Origin: a virus
Strand: one strand, 5' to 3'
IMG/VR virus record: IMGVR_UViG_3300025941_000015
Coordinates: 1 to 64,000 of that record
Length of the DNA: 64,000 bases
Shown piece by piece: positions 1 to 8,403 of the stretch. Every line of letters starts with the position of its first letter. Position 1 is the first letter of the stretch. The notes beneath the pieces were generated by a model. That model had not been told where the DNA came from. It searched no databases and saw only the letters and a program-made list of their open reading frames with translations. The translations under genes were made by a program, and so were the position numbers.

Positions 1-1283
1 CACCGCTGTTCACCGTCACGGCGACGAGCCCCGGCGTCTGGGGCAACAACCTCCGCCTGGTGACCTACACGCGTGACGCCACCAACAAGCGCTTCGATGT
101 CGCCCTGTTCCGAGTCCCGACCGGCACGACCTTCGACCCGGCCAAGCGCAACACCGAGTATCTCGTCGATCAATGGATCGACGTCACGCTCAACCCATCG
201 TCGTCTCGCTACCTGTACTCCATCGCGAATGCCCCGAGTGCGACGGGCTCGCAACTCGTCACCTTCGCCGGGCAGAGCTACAACCCGGCCACCCCGGCCG
301 TGCAGCCGATGCCGAGCACCGTGGTCGGCGGCAACAGCTTCGGTGTGTCGCCGGGGACTCCCGGTGTGGATGGCATCTACACCACCCCGTACACAGAGTC
401 CACGGCATACGCCGCGGCGCTGGCGTCGTACGAGACCTTCAACGGGCCGTTCATCCTCAACCTCCCCGGCGTCACCACGCCAGGGACCATCAAGGACGCC
501 ATCACCACGGCGGCGGCTCGGGGCGACATGTTCGTGGTCGTTGACACCGCTGCAGGGCTCACCCCGGCAGCGGCGCTCACGTTCCTCAACACCGACCTCA
601 ACCTCAGTGCGCTCGGTGGGAACGTGGCATCGTTTGCAGCGGTCTACTACCCGCACGTGCACATGCCAGCCATCGGCAGCGGCATCCCCGGCCGCACGGT
701 GCTGCGTCCTCCGGGCGGTGCGCTCGCCGGGCTCATGATGTCGACCGACGTCACCGTCGGCCCGTGGAAGGCTCCGGCCGGTCTGACGGCGAGCATCGCT
801 GGAGCAGTTGCTCCAGAGCGCCTCCTCACCGCTGCTGACCTGACGTCACTCAACAACAACCACATCAACGCCATCCGCTCCATCCGGGGCGCTGGCATCG
901 TGGTCATGGGTGCACGTACGACGAAGAAGTCGGGCCTCGATCGCTACGTGAACGTGCGCCGCACGGTCATGGAGATCACCGAGACCCTCAAGGCTTCGAC
1001 GCAGTTCGCCATCTTCGAGAACAACGATGAACGGCTCTGGGGTCGTGTGGCGGCGGTGTGCTCGCGCTACCTCGGCACGGTCTGGCAGGCAGGTGGTCTG
1101 CGAGGCAACGGTCCCGGCGAGGCGTTCTACGTCAAGTGCGACGGGTCGAACAACACCCCTGCCACCATCGAGCAGGGGGCAGTCAACGTCGAGGTCGGCA
1201 TCGCTCCACTCACACCTGCCGAGTTCGTGATCATCAGTATCGGCCAATACGACGGTGGTGCCGAAGCCACCGTCCGAATCTGA
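1..1283 (+). CDS. Tail sheath protein (5' end cut by window)
   Basis: The open frame enters from the window edge (first full codon at base 3). The GTG at 60 is internal, because the upstream codons give TATSPGVWGNNLRLVTYT, which matches the SPGxWGNxLRV signature of myovirus tail sheaths. The C-terminal part (VNVRRTVMEITETL, then FENNDERLWGRV) fits the conserved sheath C-terminal domain that docks on the tube. About 427 residues are visible. The sheath is the contractile outer layer of the tail. The tube gene follows after a GAGGAGG ribosome site. The family call is firm; the N-terminal domains lie outside the window. Confidence 0.93.
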   Translation, partial: PLFTVTATSPGVWGNNLRLVTYTRDATNKRFDVALFRVPTGTTFDPAKRNTEYLVDQWIDVTLNPSSSRYLYSIANAPSATGSQLVTFAGQSYNPATPAVQPMPSTVVGGNSFGVSPGTPGVDGIYTTPYTESTAYAAALASYETFNGPFILNLPGVTTPGTIKDAITTAAARGDMFVVVDTAAGLTPAAALTFLNTDLNLSALGGNVASFAAVYYPHVHMPAIGSGIPGRTVLRPPGGALAGLMMSTDVTVGPWKAPAGLTASIAGAVAPERLLTAADLTSLNNNHINAIRSIRGAGIVVMGARTTKKSGLDRYVNVRRTVMEITETLKASTQFAIFENNDERLWGRVAAVCSRYLGTVWQAGGLRGNGPGEAFYVKCDGSNNTPATIEQGAVNVEVGIAPLTPAEFVIISIGQYDGGAEATVRI

Positions 1284-1293
1284 GGAGGCTTCA

Positions 1294-1911
1294 ATGCCCA
1301 GTGACAATGCACCCATCAGGGCAACAAAGCCCTCGCAGCGTGACCCGTTGCGTAACTTCCGATTCAAGGTCGACTTCGTCGGCGGCCCCGACAGGATCAC
1401 GGCGCCCTTCGCCTCGATGGGCTTCATGTCCGTTGCTGGCCTCGGCATCCAGACCGACATGATCCCGTACCGCGAGGGCGGCGACAACACCATCACGAGG
1501 AAGATGCCCGGACAGAGTGACGTGAGCCCGCTCACGCTCGTGTCCGGTGTGTTCTCCGGTGTGAACAAGAACGCCCAGATGGAGTGGTTCAAGAACATCT
1601 TCGCTGTGCAGTGGGGCTCCGGCAACGCTGCATGGGACGAGGACTTCCGCTGCGACCTCGTCATCCGCGTGCTGAACCACCCGATCACCAAGGGGAAGAC
1701 CTTGGCGACGGACTCCGGCAGTGGGGGCATGAACTCCAACAACAACGCCGGGGCTGCGTTCAAGGTGTACAACTGCTGGCCGGGAGCGATCGTCTTCAAC
1801 GACCTCAACGCTGGTGACAACTCGATCCTGGTCACGAACATGACCGTCCACCACGAAGGGTTCGACGCCTACTTCGGGGACGAGGCCAAGCCCACCAACA
1901 TCGGCGTCTAG
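1294..1911 (+). CDS. Tail tube protein (T4 gp19-like)
   Basis: A 205-residue protein starting at ATG 1294, behind GAGGAGG overlapping the sheath stop; the longer frame from 1255 has no ribosome site. Sequence such as DPLRNFRFKVDFVG and the length fit the gp19/T4-like tube family, whose hexamers stack into the inner tube through which DNA passes. Position directly after the sheath and before the chaperone and tape measure is the canonical myovirus order. No membrane or signal segment is present. Confidence 0.92.
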   Translation: MPSDNAPIRATKPSQRDPLRNFRFKVDFVGGPDRITAPFASMGFMSVAGLGIQTDMIPYREGGDNTITRKMPGQSDVSPLTLVSGVFSGVNKNAQMEWFKNIFAVQWGSGNAAWDEDFRCDLVIRVLNHPITKGKTLATDSGSGGMNSNNNAGAAFKVYNCWPGAIVFNDLNAGDNSILVTNMTVHHEGFDAYFGDEAKPTNIGV

Positions 1912-1922
1912 GGAGCACACCA

Positions 1923-2765
1923 ATGGAGAAAGTACTGGAGGACTCGCTGTTCGATACAGCGACTATGGAGGACGCCGTTGCATCGTTCGCGGCTGCATCG
2001 GAACCGGACATCCCGCAGATCGAATCGCCCGCCCCCGGCCACCTCATGCTCATGTGGGGTATCGCCGGGGAGGACGAGGAGCGTCAGCTTCGAGCTGAGG
2101 TGCGGGAGCTGAACGGGGCTGACGAAGAAGCCATGGCTCGGTTGAAGGAAGGGTCGCCGAGCTACTACACCGATCTTGTCGACCTCGTACTCAAGCGGGC
2201 CGTCGAGAGCGTCGGTGACACCAAGGTCACGATCGTCAACAGTGCGCTCGTACTCGGTGACCTCCTGGTCGCTGATCGCGAGCTGCTGTTCAAGGAGATC
2301 ATCCTCGCCACCTTCGGTATCGAGAGGGAGTACGAGGGCATCTCCTGTCCGACGTGCCAGGCGGCCAACGACATCACTGTTGACGTCGAGGGTCTCATCG
2401 AGGTGAAGCCTCTCGCAGGAGAGCCCGTCACCAAGGTCACACTCAGAGACAAGACGGTTGTGGCTCTGCACTACCCACTCGGCAAGGATCAGAAGTTCGT
2501 GTACGACACGAACGAAGAGCTGTCCCCTGCTGGCTACAACACCCGCATGATCGCTCGCTGCATCGACACCGTTGACGGTGGCCCGCTGCGAGAGACCATG
2601 GCTACCAGCTATGCGCTCGAACTCGGCATGGCCGACAGGCGCAAGATCGTTACCGCTCTCGCTGGCGGTCCCTCTGTGAAGTTCAAGGAGGTTGAAGTGC
2701 CTTGCACCGAGTGCGGAGAAGCGATTCCGTTCGCATTCGGTTGGGCCGACCTTCTATGGGTTTGA
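1923..2765 (+). CDS. Tail assembly chaperone / baseplate-hub chaperone-like protein with zinc ribbon
   Basis: A 280-residue protein between the tube and tape measure genes, where phages encode tail assembly chaperones that coat the tape measure before tube polymerisation. Two CxxC pairs (CPTC near residue 141 and CTEC near 261) suggest a split zinc ribbon, as in gp26/gp51-type hub chaperones. The frame stops at 2765, but a second, protein-like frame overlaps its end and runs to 2934. This is consistent with a frameshifted longer product (separate entry). Start ATG 1923 follows GGGAGCACACC. Confidence 0.75.
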   Translation: MEKVLEDSLFDTATMEDAVASFAAASEPDIPQIESPAPGHLMLMWGIAGEDEERQLRAEVRELNGADEEAMARLKEGSPSYYTDLVDLVLKRAVESVGDTKVTIVNSALVLGDLLVADRELLFKEIILATFGIEREYEGISCPTCQAANDITVDVEGLIEVKPLAGEPVTKVTLRDKTVVALHYPLGKDQKFVYDTNEELSPAGYNTRMIARCIDTVDGGPLRETMATSYALELGMADRRKIVTALAGGPSVKFKEVEVPCTECGEAIPFAFGWADLLWV

Positions 2766-2934
2766 TCAGCAATCTCTCTATAGCGAGTTCCACATCCTGA
2801 CAACGGCGTACCAATGGGCATTGATCGATGTGAAATCACTACCGGTTCGTGAACGTAGGTACTGGATCAAGATGGTTCAGTGGAAGTTGGAGAGGCAACG
2901 ATGGCAGAGTCAGACATCGCAGGGGGGAATGTAA
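2755..2934 (+). CDS. Probable +1-frameshift extension of the tail assembly chaperone
   Basis: After the chaperone stop, the +1 frame encodes a protein-like segment beginning YGFDQQSLYSEFHILTTAYQ and ending LERQRWQSQTSQGGM. It is rich in aromatic and charged residues, unlike random shadow frames. It lacks a good start: the frame opens at a TTG at 2692 with no separate ribosome site. A shift near GAC-CTT-CTA (about 2748-2756) would join it to the upstream protein, as in the G/GT-type chaperone pairs of many phages. The coordinate start is approximate. Reinitiation at a downstream GTG or TTG is an alternative. Confidence 0.55.
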   Translation, partial: YGFDQQSLYSEFHILTTAYQWALIDVKSLPVRERRYWIKMVQWKLERQRWQSQTSQGGM

Positions 2935-5900
2935 ACGCTGGGCCGAGCGCCGTCTCCAACAGGAGCGGTAGCAGCGCTGGCGGCAAGGTGCGCACTGCTG
3001 TTGCGGCTCGACTCGGTGCCAAGGTCACCTCTGACGGTGTAGACGCCCTCAAGCGCAAGTTCGATGGCCTCCTCGGGACGCTCCGCAAGGTGCGCACCGA
3101 GATGCAGGCCATCAACAACGGTGGCAACGCTGCTGGCACAGGCGCCGGGGGCTCCACGAACAACAACGGTGGTATCTCCAACGGGGGCATGTCGCCGGAG
3201 GGGTTCACTTCGGCCAAGGCCGGTGGGTTCGCCTTCGCTGCCACGGCCGCCTTCGCTGGCGTCAACATGGCCAACGACCGCTTCGCCCGCAACGTGCAGC
3301 AGTCGGTCGGGATCTCTGCCAGAGACTCGTTGATGTCGAGCCGCTTCGGGTTCGACTACCGCTCGGCCGAGACCCAACGGTTCAACTACTCCGGCCAGTT
3401 CGGCGGGGGTCGCGAGCAACAGCTCCAGGCTCAGCAGATCGGGTTCGGCTACGGCCAGAACCAGCAGGGCACCTTGAACTTCATGCAGCAGATGGGCAAC
3501 GTCGTTCAGGCGTCCGGCGGCACGCTGAACATCGCTCAGGCTGCAGCCTCGGCCTCCTCGTTCCAAGACCCCCTCACCATGCGGCGCGCCCAGGCCATGG
3601 GCATCCCGATGGGACGTATCGGCGGTCAGGTGCAGAACCCACTGCAGACGGCCATGGGGTACCTGAAGGACTTCGAGGAGACCAGGGGGATGAAGCTCAA
3701 CGCCGTTGACTTCACCAACCTGCAGAGTCGTGGCAACGGCATGCGGATCGGCATGCAACGCCGTTACGGGCTCGACGACGCAGCCATCGATCAGGTCATG
3801 CAGGCCGGTCAGCAGAACCTCAACTTCAGGAACAGGACTGGGGGGAAACGGGACATCAACTTCGCCAACCCCAATGACTTGGAGAAGATCGACCTGGGCC
3901 GCGATCGCCTCGGTCTGCAGTCGCAGGCTCTGTCCACCGTTGTGGGAAGGAGGGATGCGAACTTCTTCGCCAAGCAGGAAGATGCGATGGTCGACAAGAT
4001 GGGCGTCGACATGAAGATGCAGGAGACCCTGGGCGATCTTGAGGACACGTTCAGTGGGCTCCTCGGGACGCTGCACCGGTTCGAGCAGGGGATCAAGCTG
4101 GTCACCTCCGCCCTCGGTGGCTTCATGATGTTGAAGGGTGCCACCGGCATGCTCGGTGGTGGCGGTGGTGGTGGAGTGGCGGGAGCGGCAGAAGCGGCAG
4201 AGGCTGCAGTCGGTAAGACAGCCGCACCCCCAGGAGTAGCCCAAGCCGCTGGAGGCATGGGCACCGCCGCCCGCGTTGGTTTGGGTGCTGCTGGTGCGGC
4301 GATCGCCTTCAACGGTGTAATGCAAGCCTCCCAGGGTGGTGGTGCGAACGCCGCCATGGGCGTCGCACAGACGGCCGCTGGCGGGGCCATGATCGGTATG
4401 GCCATCGGCGGGCCGTGGGGTGCTGCCATAGGTGGCGCTGGTGGGGCGGTGGTCGGTGGTGCATCATCGATGTACGCGGTGGCGAAGGGGAAGGACAGCG
4501 ACTCCGTCCAGAAGGGCCGCTACGAAGCAGCGGGCATGAAGGACAAGGATCTCATCGCCTCGCTCAAGGCTTACACAGCGAACGGGAAGCGGCTCATCAG
4601 GGCTGACGGACACGGCGCTGGGCCGAAGGAGCGCGGACGGTTCGACGTATGGGCGGCACGTCGTGGCTCGCTGTACGCCGCCATGATGAGCGAGGCCAAC
4701 ACGGCCGGGCTCCTGCAGCTCGAAACGGATGAGGCGGGCGAACTCGGCGAACTCATCAACTTCTTCTCCTCGACCAAGACGTCCGACGACAGCGCCTTCA
4801 ACGACAATGCAGAGAAGGCGGTGAAGTACGCAGACATGGTCAAGGCGAAGGACCGGAAGCTGTACGAGCGGTTCTTCGGCAAGGTACCCGGCCCGTTCTC
4901 CGACGCACCTGTCAATACCGGTGAATACCAGTCGCTGCTCATGACGTCTCAGCAGGTCACCAGCGGCCTCATCGGTGGTGGTTCCGGCGACCCGGTAGGA
5001 GATGAGCGGGCCAAGAGTGGTGGTGCTCCGAAGAAGGGTGTCGGCCCCGGCAACCAGTCGTGGGACAAGCTCGACAACCGGATGAAGGAGCGCATTCAGA
5101 AGCTCATGGCGGCATCGGGCGGCAAGGTCTGGGTCGGCCAGGGGTGGCGCGACCCGGAGGAGCAGAAGCGTGAGTTCCTCAAGCGGTACTACCAGTCGCC
5201 CGACGGTGACCGCACGTGGCAGGGCAAGAAGTGGAAGAAGCGCCCCGGTGTCGCCCCGCTCGCCTCACCCGGCCGCTCGAACCACGAGATCGGTCTGGCC
5301 GCCGACCTCCAGGGTGACATGGAGTGGCTGCAGCAGAACGCTGGCAAGTTCGGCCTCAAGACCTTTGCGACGGTCAACAACGAACCATGGCACGTGCAGC
5401 TCACCGAGTTGCAGAACGGGTTCATCGGAGCCGGGCAGAGTGACTCGTCTCCCGACAGCCCGGCCGATACAGCAGCACCAGTAGGCGACGGAGGCAGTGG
5501 TGGTGGCGGCGGTGGTCTCAACCTTGGTACCGACTCGGGCACGGGCTTCAGCATCAACGCCATCATCGCTGCCGGAGGGAAGGGCTGGAGGGGAGTAGCC
5601 GCATCGACCACTGCTGGGCAGGTGGGTGGGGGCGTCGCCCAGTACACCGGGGGCGTGCTCACTGCCGAGCAGGTTGCGAAGATGGCATACGAGGCTGGCT
5701 TCCGGGGCCAGGCTCTCGTCGACGTGGTGGCCATTGCCGGGCGCGAGAGTCACTACGACCCGTCGGCCCACAACCCCAACCGCAAGACCGGTGACAACTC
5801 GTTCGGGCTGATGCAGATCAACATGATCGACAAGCTCGGGCCCGCTCGCCTGCGGCAGTTCGGCCTCACGTCGAACGAGCAGCTCCTCGATCCGATGACG

Positions 5901-6236
5901 AACCTGCGGGCCGCCTTCAGCATGTACCAGTCGAGTGGCGGCACGCTCAGCGCATGGGGCGCTTACAAGGGCAAGAGCAACACCTACAACACCGACCTCA
6001 AGGCGGCGGCTGCCGCTGTTGCTGCTGCTGGGATCACGGGTGACCCGGTGGACAGCGCCATGCGCCCCCCGTTCGGGAGCACCAGCTCGAAGAGCGGCGG
6101 CGTCACCATCACGTTCGGCGACATCCACATCCAGTCGAGTGGCAACGTTGCGGTCGACGCCGACGCATTCATCAGGGCCATCGCACCGCGGCTCGAAGAG
6201 GCTGCCGGTGTGTTCGTCAAGAGGACAACGGGATAA
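2901..6236 (+). CDS. Tape measure protein with M15 peptidase and lytic transglycosylase-like domains
   Basis: A 1111-residue protein. ATG 2901 is preferred over GTG 2880 because GGAGAGG lies 6-8 bases upstream. The N-terminal two thirds are Gly/Ala-rich with hydrophobic stretches (about residues 410-520), typical of tape measures that set tail length. Around residues 717-836 lies a VanY/M15-type domain with SNHEIGLAADL and EPWHVQ, supplying His, Asp and His zinc ligands. Around 921-1030 lies a lysozyme-like fold with GRESHYDP (catalytic Glu) and NSFGLMQIN. These virion hydrolases probably open the cell wall during DNA entry. It follows the chaperone and precedes the hub genes. Confidence 0.92.
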   Translation: MAESDIAGGNVNAGPSAVSNRSGSSAGGKVRTAVAARLGAKVTSDGVDALKRKFDGLLGTLRKVRTEMQAINNGGNAAGTGAGGSTNNNGGISNGGMSPEGFTSAKAGGFAFAATAAFAGVNMANDRFARNVQQSVGISARDSLMSSRFGFDYRSAETQRFNYSGQFGGGREQQLQAQQIGFGYGQNQQGTLNFMQQMGNVVQASGGTLNIAQAAASASSFQDPLTMRRAQAMGIPMGRIGGQVQNPLQTAMGYLKDFEETRGMKLNAVDFTNLQSRGNGMRIGMQRRYGLDDAAIDQVMQAGQQNLNFRNRTGGKRDINFANPNDLEKIDLGRDRLGLQSQALSTVVGRRDANFFAKQEDAMVDKMGVDMKMQETLGDLEDTFSGLLGTLHRFEQGIKLVTSALGGFMMLKGATGMLGGGGGGGVAGAAEAAEAAVGKTAAPPGVAQAAGGMGTAARVGLGAAGAAIAFNGVMQASQGGGANAAMGVAQTAAGGAMIGMAIGGPWGAAIGGAGGAVVGGASSMYAVAKGKDSDSVQKGRYEAAGMKDKDLIASLKAYTANGKRLIRADGHGAGPKERGRFDVWAARRGSLYAAMMSEANTAGLLQLETDEAGELGELINFFSSTKTSDDSAFNDNAEKAVKYADMVKAKDRKLYERFFGKVPGPFSDAPVNTGEYQSLLMTSQQVTSGLIGGGSGDPVGDERAKSGGAPKKGVGPGNQSWDKLDNRMKERIQKLMAASGGKVWVGQGWRDPEEQKREFLKRYYQSPDGDRTWQGKKWKKRPGVAPLASPGRSNHEIGLAADLQGDMEWLQQNAGKFGLKTFATVNNEPWHVQLTELQNGFIGAGQSDSSPDSPADTAAPVGDGGSGGGGGGLNLGTDSGTGFSINAIIAAGGKGWRGVAASTTAGQVGGGVAQYTGGVLTAEQVAKMAYEAGFRGQALVDVVAIAGRESHYDPSAHNPNRKTGDNSFGLMQINMIDKLGPARLRQFGLTSNEQLLDPMTNLRAAFSMYQSSGGTLSAWGAYKGKSNTYNTDLKAAAAAVAAAGITGDPVDSAMRPPFGSTSSKSGGVTITFGDIHIQSSGNVAVDADAFIRAIAPRLEEAAGVFVKRTTG

Positions 6237-6239
6237 CAG

Positions 6240-7124
6240 ATGCCATCAACACCAGAAGTCGAGAACCACAACGCCGGGGCCGCTGACCGCTACCCCAACC
6301 GGCATTCGTATGCCATGTCCGGCTTCTCGGCGCGAGGAACGCCGGGGAACAAGCTCAGGCGCGCCGTCCTCTACTCAGCGAAGAAGACGTCGTCAGAGGG
6401 AGCCCAGAGCGGTATCTTCGGCCCGAGCCCCGGCTCCGCTCCGTACCTCAAGCAGTCGTCGGAGATCATCACGACGTTGAGCAAGCCGTTCCAGTTCAAC
6501 CCACCAACAATGCTCTTGGGCATCAACGTGGCGCCCACCGACCCGGAGGAGGCGGAGCTTGAGGGCGGTACCGCAGCCCAAGCGGGGGGCTACATCGGCA
6601 CGGCCGGAACCTCGGTCGAGATGCTCTTCGAGCGCAGCATCGAAGTGCAGAGCATGTCCGGTGAGTACGCACGGCTCGGGGTGGCCAAGGATGTCCTCGA
6701 CGTCATCGCCGTGCTGCGGGGTGATGCAACGCTGTTGGAAGCCAGCGACGACAAGTCGCTCCGAGAGTTCACCCACATGCTGACCGACCTCGTGGGCAAC
6801 GCCTCCAAAGTCCTCATGGCGTACCGGGCGGCCATCGTCTACTCGCAAGACCTCGTCCTGTATGGGCTCGTCACGAACATGAACATCCGGTTCCTCCAGT
6901 TCAACCACGACCTCATCCCAACCATGGGCTACGTGGACTTGACGTTCGACATCCACAACGCCACCAACACGGCGGGGATGATGAGCCAGGCGGTCGGCGC
7001 CACCGCCGCTGGCACCACCACCACCACCGGTACCACCACCACCGGAGCGGCGACGTCCCGCACCACCACCACCGGTTGGGGCAACAGAAACCACAACCCA
7101 GATCAGCTCCTCGGGGCGCGATGA
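6240..7124 (+). CDS. Baseplate hub tube-initiator-like protein (CIS tube family)
   Basis: A 294-residue protein with a globular first 250 residues and a Thr/Gly low-complexity tail (about 255-280). The pattern PFQFNPPTM, SVEMLFERSIEV and RFLQFNHDLIPTMGYVDLTF resembles the contractile-injection-system tube/gp53-Afp7 proteins that cap the hub and start tube polymerisation. In relatives a LysM domain often sits at the C terminus; here the LysM-like protein is the next gene, overlapping by ATGA. The family assignment is by pattern and context only. Confidence 0.6.
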   Translation: MPSTPEVENHNAGAADRYPNRHSYAMSGFSARGTPGNKLRRAVLYSAKKTSSEGAQSGIFGPSPGSAPYLKQSSEIITTLSKPFQFNPPTMLLGINVAPTDPEEAELEGGTAAQAGGYIGTAGTSVEMLFERSIEVQSMSGEYARLGVAKDVLDVIAVLRGDATLLEASDDKSLREFTHMLTDLVGNASKVLMAYRAAIVYSQDLVLYGLVTNMNIRFLQFNHDLIPTMGYVDLTFDIHNATNTAGMMSQAVGATAAGTTTTTGTTTTGAATSRTTTTGWGNRNHNPDQLLGAR

Positions 7125-7390
7125 GCCGGTACGCAGACACTCCGAGAACGTGGGTACCTCACCCGGACAAGGGCTGGCTGCGTGTCACCTTCCGCGGCCC
7201 CAACCACTGGCAGAACCAGCCGTACTCCAACTATCAGGTCAGCAGTGCCGACGACATGCTCTCCCTGGCGTACCGCAACTACGGTGACGCCACGATGTAC
7301 TGGGGCATCGCTGAGATGAACCCAGGGGTGCTCTGCCCGGACGATCTCAAGGCGGGCGAAGTGCTGCAGTTGCCTGCTGGGCCTCGGTAG
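7121..7390 (+). CDS. Small LysM-like baseplate protein
   Basis: An 89-residue protein starting at ATG 7121 inside the ATGA overlap with the previous stop. YQVSSADDMLSLAYRNYGDATMYWGIAEMN, read in parts, and the ending AGEVLQLPAG match the LysM pattern (repeat-helix-helix, then GxxLxLP). In contractile tails such proteins bridge the tube initiator and hub. It has no signal peptide, so it is more likely a structural LysM than a secreted wall binder. The next gene starts at GTG 7390 in its stop codon. Confidence 0.75.
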   Translation: MSRYADTPRTWVPHPDKGWLRVTFRGPNHWQNQPYSNYQVSSADDMLSLAYRNYGDATMYWGIAEMNPGVLCPDDLKAGEVLQLPAGPR

Positions 7391-8403
7391 TGCTCCCCAC
7401 CCTCGACGTCTACGGGGACGGGCTCGTGAGCCGCTTCTCGGTCGACAGCCTCACGGCCTCGTCGGAGGAAGGGAAGCACGACCAGTTCTCTGCCTACATC
7501 GCCCAGGGGAGACCGGTCCACAGCATGCAGGGTTGGCCCTGCACACTCACGTGGGGTTCCGGTCTGGCCACCCAGTCGATGATCGGATACGTCGACACCG
7601 TCAGCGAGATGACCGGCGACGACGCCCTCTCGGGGTGGGCCGTGATCGGTCTCGGGGCGACGTCGAAGATGCGCAGCGGCCAGGCCCGCTCGTTCCGCAG
7701 GAGCACCCCGTTCCTCATCGCCAGCAACATCGTGCTGCCCTATCGCATGGGCGTGATGGTGGATCAGTACATCTACCCTCTCGACGCATTCATGCAGACC
7801 TCGGAGAGCGACTGGGCGGCGCTCGGCAGGCTGGCCGAGTCCATCGGCATGTCACTCATCGCAGACGGCACCACGGCCATGCTGGTCGACGTACGGCGCG
7901 CCATCGGCCGCGCTGCCCTGCGACCCATCAAGCACATCTGGGAGCCGGACAGCTTCATCAGGTTGGACACTCCGTCGCCGGTCGGCTTCGACACCTACGA
8001 GTTCACCGGCATCGATCGGATGGGCAGCAGCTTCTCTGTGCGAGGCGGCCCGGTGGGTGGAGTGAAGCGTCACCCTGGTGAGAACTTCTCCTCCCTGGAA
8101 GAGGCGCGCAGTGCAGCTCGACGGTGGGAGGATCGCCAGCGCTTCATGAAGCGTGCCATGGCCTCGTTCTCCGGCAAGGTGTCGGTCAAGGCTGGTGAAG
8201 TCTTGATGGTCGAGGGCGAGACGTGGTACGTAGCGGGGGTGCGCCACACGATCGCCCTCGGTTCGCAGAAGCAGCAGGTTCAGATCGAGCTGCACCAGAC
8301 GGCGGAGAAGCGCCCGTCCTCGGCGTATGTCCCTCCTCCGCCGACCTCGGTGCAACGTAACGGTGTGTGGGTCAGCGCCCAGTCGTATGCGGTGGCACTA
8401 TGA
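7390..8403 (+). CDS. Baseplate hub protein (gpD/gp27-like)
   Basis: A 337-residue protein, GTG start overlapping the previous TAG. SDWAALGRLAESIGMSLIAD (about residues 139-158) corresponds to the late-control-D/VgrG hub motif in which a helix follows the first barrel. Its position after tube initiator and LysM, and before the spike-fibre protein, fits the trimeric hub that carries the cell-puncturing spike. The protein ends in a Pro-rich PPPPTSVQ stretch. Hub identity is supported by motif and order, not by a search. Confidence 0.75.
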   Translation: MLPTLDVYGDGLVSRFSVDSLTASSEEGKHDQFSAYIAQGRPVHSMQGWPCTLTWGSGLATQSMIGYVDTVSEMTGDDALSGWAVIGLGATSKMRSGQARSFRRSTPFLIASNIVLPYRMGVMVDQYIYPLDAFMQTSESDWAALGRLAESIGMSLIADGTTAMLVDVRRAIGRAALRPIKHIWEPDSFIRLDTPSPVGFDTYEFTGIDRMGSSFSVRGGPVGGVKRHPGENFSSLEEARSAARRWEDRQRFMKRAMASFSGKVSVKAGEVLMVEGETWYVAGVRHTIALGSQKQQVQIELHQTAEKRPSSAYVPPPPTSVQRNGVWVSAQSYAVAL

